Source: Candidatus Saliniplasma halalkaliphilum
GTDB taxonomy: Archaea > Thermoplasmatota > Thermoplasmata > Halarchaeoplasmatales > Halarchaeoplasmataceae
Direction: 5' to 3'
Assembly: GCA_019594235.1 (NCBI GenBank)
Contig: JAFDTG010000023.1
Coordinates: forward strand, 1-16,481
Length of the DNA: 16,481 nucleotides
In this document: piece after piece, positions 13,492-16,481 of the stretch
How the letters are laid out: each line of letters starts with the position of its first letter
Position numbering within the stretch: the first letter of the stretch is position 1
The notes under the pieces: generated by a model
Told to the model about the DNA's origin: nothing
What the model saw: the letters and a program-made list of their open reading frames with translations, nothing else
Database searches by the model: none
Program-made: the position numbers and the translations under genes

Positions 13492-16481
13492 ATGGGTTTC
13501 CTAGATTCATTAGATAAGATAATAAATAAAGAAAAAAGAACTCTCAGTAAAGCCCACAAACAGATGGACAAAGCGGAAGATATGAAGAAATCAGGTAATG
13601 TTAAAGGCGCTAGAGAGATCTGTGACAAAACCAGGAGTTATTTACAAAAAAAGAGAAGTGATTTTGAACAGAGGTATGATAAATTATCTCAAGTCTATGA
13701 CCGGTTGGGATGGTTATATTATTCTTTAGGATTTGAGGATAGAGCTTTGGAAACAGAGGAAAATGCACTTAATATTGATAATCAGAATATCAGCTCTTTA
13801 AATCATAAAGCGCTCATTATTTCACATAAAGGCGATATCAAGGAAGCACTTCATATTCTAGAAGATGCTCTAAATCTAAATCCAAAAAATAAATATACTT
13901 TAAAAAATAAAGGAGATATACTTAAAAAGAATGGACGAAAAGAAGAAGCTGTCAGGGCTTACGAACAAGCTCTTGAAGCAGATCCTAACGATATCTCATT
14001 CTATGAAAAAATATTGGATATTAAACCAAGGGATGAAAAGACCTGGGCAAAGAAAGGGATCGCATACAAAAATAACAACGATTATTCTTCTGCCATAGAG
14101 TGTTTTAATAAATCACTAGAGATAAGACCACATCAGGAAGATGTATGGCTACAGAAAGGTTTGACATTACGAGAGATGGGTAATCTTAACGACGCAGTAG
14201 TCTGTTTCGATAACGGAATCGAAACTGATCCATCTCACAAGGAATTATGGGCAGAGAAAGCAAATACTTTGTATCAACTTGAAAGATATCAGGAAGCACT
14301 GGAAGCCTATTCTAGAGCATTGGAGATCGATTCAGAAGATAAAGATCTATGGAATAAAAAGGGAACTATTCTATATGAACTTGAAAGATACCGGGAAGCC
14401 GTATCCTCCTTCGATAAAGGTCTTGCTATCGATATGGACGATATAAGAATTCTAAATAATAAAAAAGAGGCTTTGAAACCTCTTAGACGTTATGACGAAT
14501 TGGTAAGAGTTTGCGATAAAATATTAGATAAGAATCCTTCAGATGCTAGTACTTTATACGATAAAGGCGTAGCACTTGAGAAATTAGGGCAGAATGAGGA
14601 AGCTATAGAACAATTTGAAGAAGCCCTTTCATATAACCCCAGGGACATATATGCATTAGAGCACGAAAAAGAAATCTATAAGAAGATGGGGCGATGGAAA
14701 GAAATAATCCGTGTAACTGAAAGAATAACTGAAATAGATTCAGAAAATTGGGGCGGCTGGTACGACAAAGGGGAGGCATACTTGAAAATAAACGAACCCG
14801 CTAAAGCACTGGAATGCTTTAATAGATCACTCATAATCAAAGATAATGATATAAAGAGTTTAAAAGGTAAAAAAGAAGCACTTATTAAATTAAATAGGTA
14901 TGAAGAGGTGATCTCAGTATGCGACCGTTTACTCACTACTGATCCAGACGATGCTGATGCTTATTTTGATAGAGCTAAAAGTTTTGAGAAACTAAGGAAT
15001 TTTGAGAAGGCCATTGAAGACTACAAAAAAGGACTTTCTGTCGATGTATCTAGACCAGAGATGTGGAATAACAAAGGTCTATGTGAATATAGAGTTGGTT
15101 TATATGAAGACGCATTAGAAAGTTTCGATAAAGCTATAGGAATAGATTCAGATAATAAAAAATATTGGAATAACAAAGGTCACACTCAGACAAAACTAGA
15201 AGATTACGAAGGAGCTATCAAATCTTACGAAAAGGCGTTAAATATTAACCCAGAAGATAAAAAGATATGGTACAGTAAAGGGTTAGCCCAAGAAGGAATA
15301 AATCGATATGAAGAAGCGATAATATCCTATGATAAAGCTCTTGAAATTGATGATGAAAATCCGGATGTATGGTATAGTAAAGGGATCGCTCTCGAATATT
15401 TAGATAGATTCGAAGAAGCTATAGAAGCATTTAATCGATCTTTGAAATTAGATCCAAGAAACAGATTTGCATATAAAAGAAAAGGCATAGCATTGGCTGA
15501 GATTGGAAGACACGAAGACGCAGTCAAAGCCTTCGACAGAGCTTTGGATATAAAAGGAGAAGACATAACTCTTCTTGAAAGAAAGATAGATTCTTTAAAA
15601 GAACTAGGTAGATGGAACGACATCGAAAAGACTGCCTCCACAATATTAGATATTGATTCTCAGAATGTACATGCATGGAGAGATAAAGGCGGGGCATTAA
15701 AGAAACTAGGTGAAGCTGGTTCTGCTTTGGATTGTTACAAAAAATCCATCGAGTTGGACGAGAGTATCAAAGACCTACATGAAGCAAAAGAATTGTTAAA
15801 AGATCTAAAACGATGGGATGAAGTAATAGAGTACTCTAACAGGATAATTGAACTAGATGAGAAGAATTTCAAAGCGTGGCAGGACAACGCTATGGCCTTA
15901 AAATATCTAAAAAGAAGGGAAGAGAGTATAGATGCCTTTGAAAAAGCACTGGAGCTAGAACCAGAAAACAGAGATATGTGGCTTCAAAAGGGAATGGTTT
16001 TAGAACATATAGGTCAACATGAAAACGCTATAAGGTCCTACAACAAAGTTATCGATATAGAAGAGGATGTACATGTAATCCATCGTAAAGCACAAAGCCT
16101 CAGAAAGATGGAAAGATACGAAGAAGCAACAGAATGGTTCCAGAAGGCTATCGATATGGAACCTAACAATACGAATTATCTTGACATGAAAGGACGATGT
16201 TTGACACATATTGGTGATTATGAAGAGGCAAAAGAGATCTTTGAAAAGTCACTTGAAATAGACGATCAAAATGCTGAAACATGGAAGGATAAAGGTATAT
16301 TAGCTAAGGAACTCAAGGATTACGAAGAAGCTTTAGGTGCATTCGATACTGCTATAAAACTGGGAGAAAGCGGTCCTGAAATTTGGATAAACAAAGCAGA
16401 GAGTTATGACCATCTCGGACGGAAAGAAGACTCCATAAAGGCATATGAAAAAGCAATAGATAAGGATAAAGAAAATCCAAC
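13492..16481 (+). CDS. Giant tetratricopeptide-repeat protein (3' end outside window)
   Basis: The frame is open from ATG 13492 to the window edge, 996 full codons with no stop. GGAGG at 13480-13484 and a good promoter fix the start. Residues 1-63 are charged and helical ('MGFLDSLDKIINKEKRTL', then Lys/Glu-rich) with no signal peptide or membrane segment, so the protein should be cytoplasmic. From about residue 64 to the edge there are about 27 repeat lengths of 34 residues with the TPR pattern W-x-x-KG-x8-Y-x-EA-x3-[FY]-x2-AL-x-I-D-x3. Such arrays form superhelical scaffolds for protein-protein binding; no catalytic domain is visible. Within the array, variant repeats with 'KKEALxxLxRYxExIxVCDxILxxDP' recur every 68 residues (325, 393, 461, then 699 and 766). 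One repeat near residue 170 is shortened by about 20 residues. It is probably its own transcription unit. Function and partner are unknown. Confidence 0.93.
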   Translation, partial: MGFLDSLDKIINKEKRTLSKAHKQMDKAEDMKKSGNVKGAREICDKTRSYLQKKRSDFEQRYDKLSQVYDRLGWLYYSLGFEDRALETEENALNIDNQNISSLNHKALIISHKGDIKEALHILEDALNLNPKNKYTLKNKGDILKKNGRKEEAVRAYEQALEADPNDISFYEKILDIKPRDEKTWAKKGIAYKNNNDYSSAIECFNKSLEIRPHQEDVWLQKGLTLREMGNLNDAVVCFDNGIETDPSHKELWAEKANTLYQLERYQEALEAYSRALEIDSEDKDLWNKKGTILYELERYREAVSSFDKGLAIDMDDIRILNNKKEALKPLRRYDELVRVCDKILDKNPSDASTLYDKGVALEKLGQNEEAIEQFEEALSYNPRDIYALEHEKEIYKKMGRWKEIIRVTERITEIDSENWGGWYDKGEAYLKINEPAKALECFNRSLIIKDNDIKSLKGKKEALIKLNRYEEVISVCDRLLTTDPDDADAYFDRAKSFEKLRNFEKAIEDYKKGLSVDVSRPEMWNNKGLCEYRVGLYEDALESFDKAIGIDSDNKKYWNNKGHTQTKLEDYEGAIKSYEKALNINPEDKKIWYSKGLAQEGINRYEEAIISYDKALEIDDENPDVWYSKGIALEYLDRFEEAIEAFNRSLKLDPRNRFAYKRKGIALAEIGRHEDAVKAFDRALDIKGEDITLLERKIDSLKELGRWNDIEKTASTILDIDSQNVHAWRDKGGALKKLGEAGSALDCYKKSIELDESIKDLHEAKELLKDLKRWDEVIEYSNRIIELDEKNFKAWQDNAMALKYLKRREESIDAFEKALELEPENRDMWLQKGMVLEHIGQHENAIRSYNKVIDIEEDVHVIHRKAQSLRKMERYEEATEWFQKAIDMEPNNTNYLDMKGRCLTHIGDYEEAKEIFEKSLEIDDQNAETWKDKGILAKELKDYEEALGAFDTAIKLGESGPEIWINKAESYDHLGRKEDSIKAYEKAIDKDKENP

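Noticed and set aside
14676..16209. Minus-strand ORFs of 69-104 codons opposite the TPR gene
   Set aside because: The repeated codons of the TPR array leave the opposite strand open by chance. The products are Ser/Leu-rich mirror translations.
13492..16481. Tandem DNA repeats or a CRISPR-like array
   Set aside because: The periodicity is at the protein level (34 residues). The underlying DNA copies differ at many codon positions, and there are no identical repeats with unique spacers.
1..16481. Mobile elements or integration site
   Set aside because: No transposase or integrase frame, terminal repeats, target duplications or tRNA target were found.

Overview
This window is archaeal chromosomal DNA, most likely from an uncultivated, AT-rich euryarchaeote. 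A relative of Thermoplasmatota is my best guess, but it rests only on gene content and style. The archaeal signs are TATA boxes about 26 bases before start codons, several apparently leaderless genes, T-tract terminators without hairpins, heavy AGA/AGG/ATA codon use, and a DRG-type GTPase with a TGS domain. I see no rRNA, tRNA, CRISPR array, insertion sequence or integrase, so it reads as ordinary chromosome with a few lineage-specific genes.

Layout. Positions 1-1016 hold the 3' end of a secreted or cell-surface protein made of two beta-sandwich modules; its start lies outside the window. Next comes L-lysine 6-transaminase (1097-2419), convergent with an unrecognised gene on the minus strand (2438-3328) that has a faintly Mrr-like N-terminus. 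Behind that gene, also on the minus strand, is a plant-type asparaginase/isoaspartyl peptidase (3383-4210). A divergent promoter region separates it from hypA-hypD (4327-5803), two [NiFe]-hydrogenase maturation genes that sit without their usual partners. Single genes follow on the plus strand: a basic orphan protein (5974-6693), a DRG GTPase (6794-7885) and a DUF116 cysteine-rich protein (7922-8467).

The right half is largely cell-envelope related. An eight-bladed PQQ-type beta-propeller with a C-terminal membrane anchor (8472-9779, minus) diverges from a second secreted, C-terminally anchored protein (9913-11208). Then comes a two-gene ABC-2 type transporter (11312-13314) whose ATPase has Asn where the H-loop His normally sits. 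The last gene starts at 13492 and runs off the right edge. It encodes at least 996 residues, almost entirely tetratricopeptide repeats, with a 68-residue higher-order period in part of the array.

How the genes work together: hypA-hypD and the ABC ATPase-permease pair are the only clear functional units. The transaminase, asparaginase and GTPase look like independent housekeeping or catabolic genes with their own promoters. The best candidates for undescribed biology are the giant TPR protein with its two-promoter, mini-ORF leader, the basic orphan at 5974, and the divergently transcribed surface-protein pair. I did not find a convincing multi-gene novel system.
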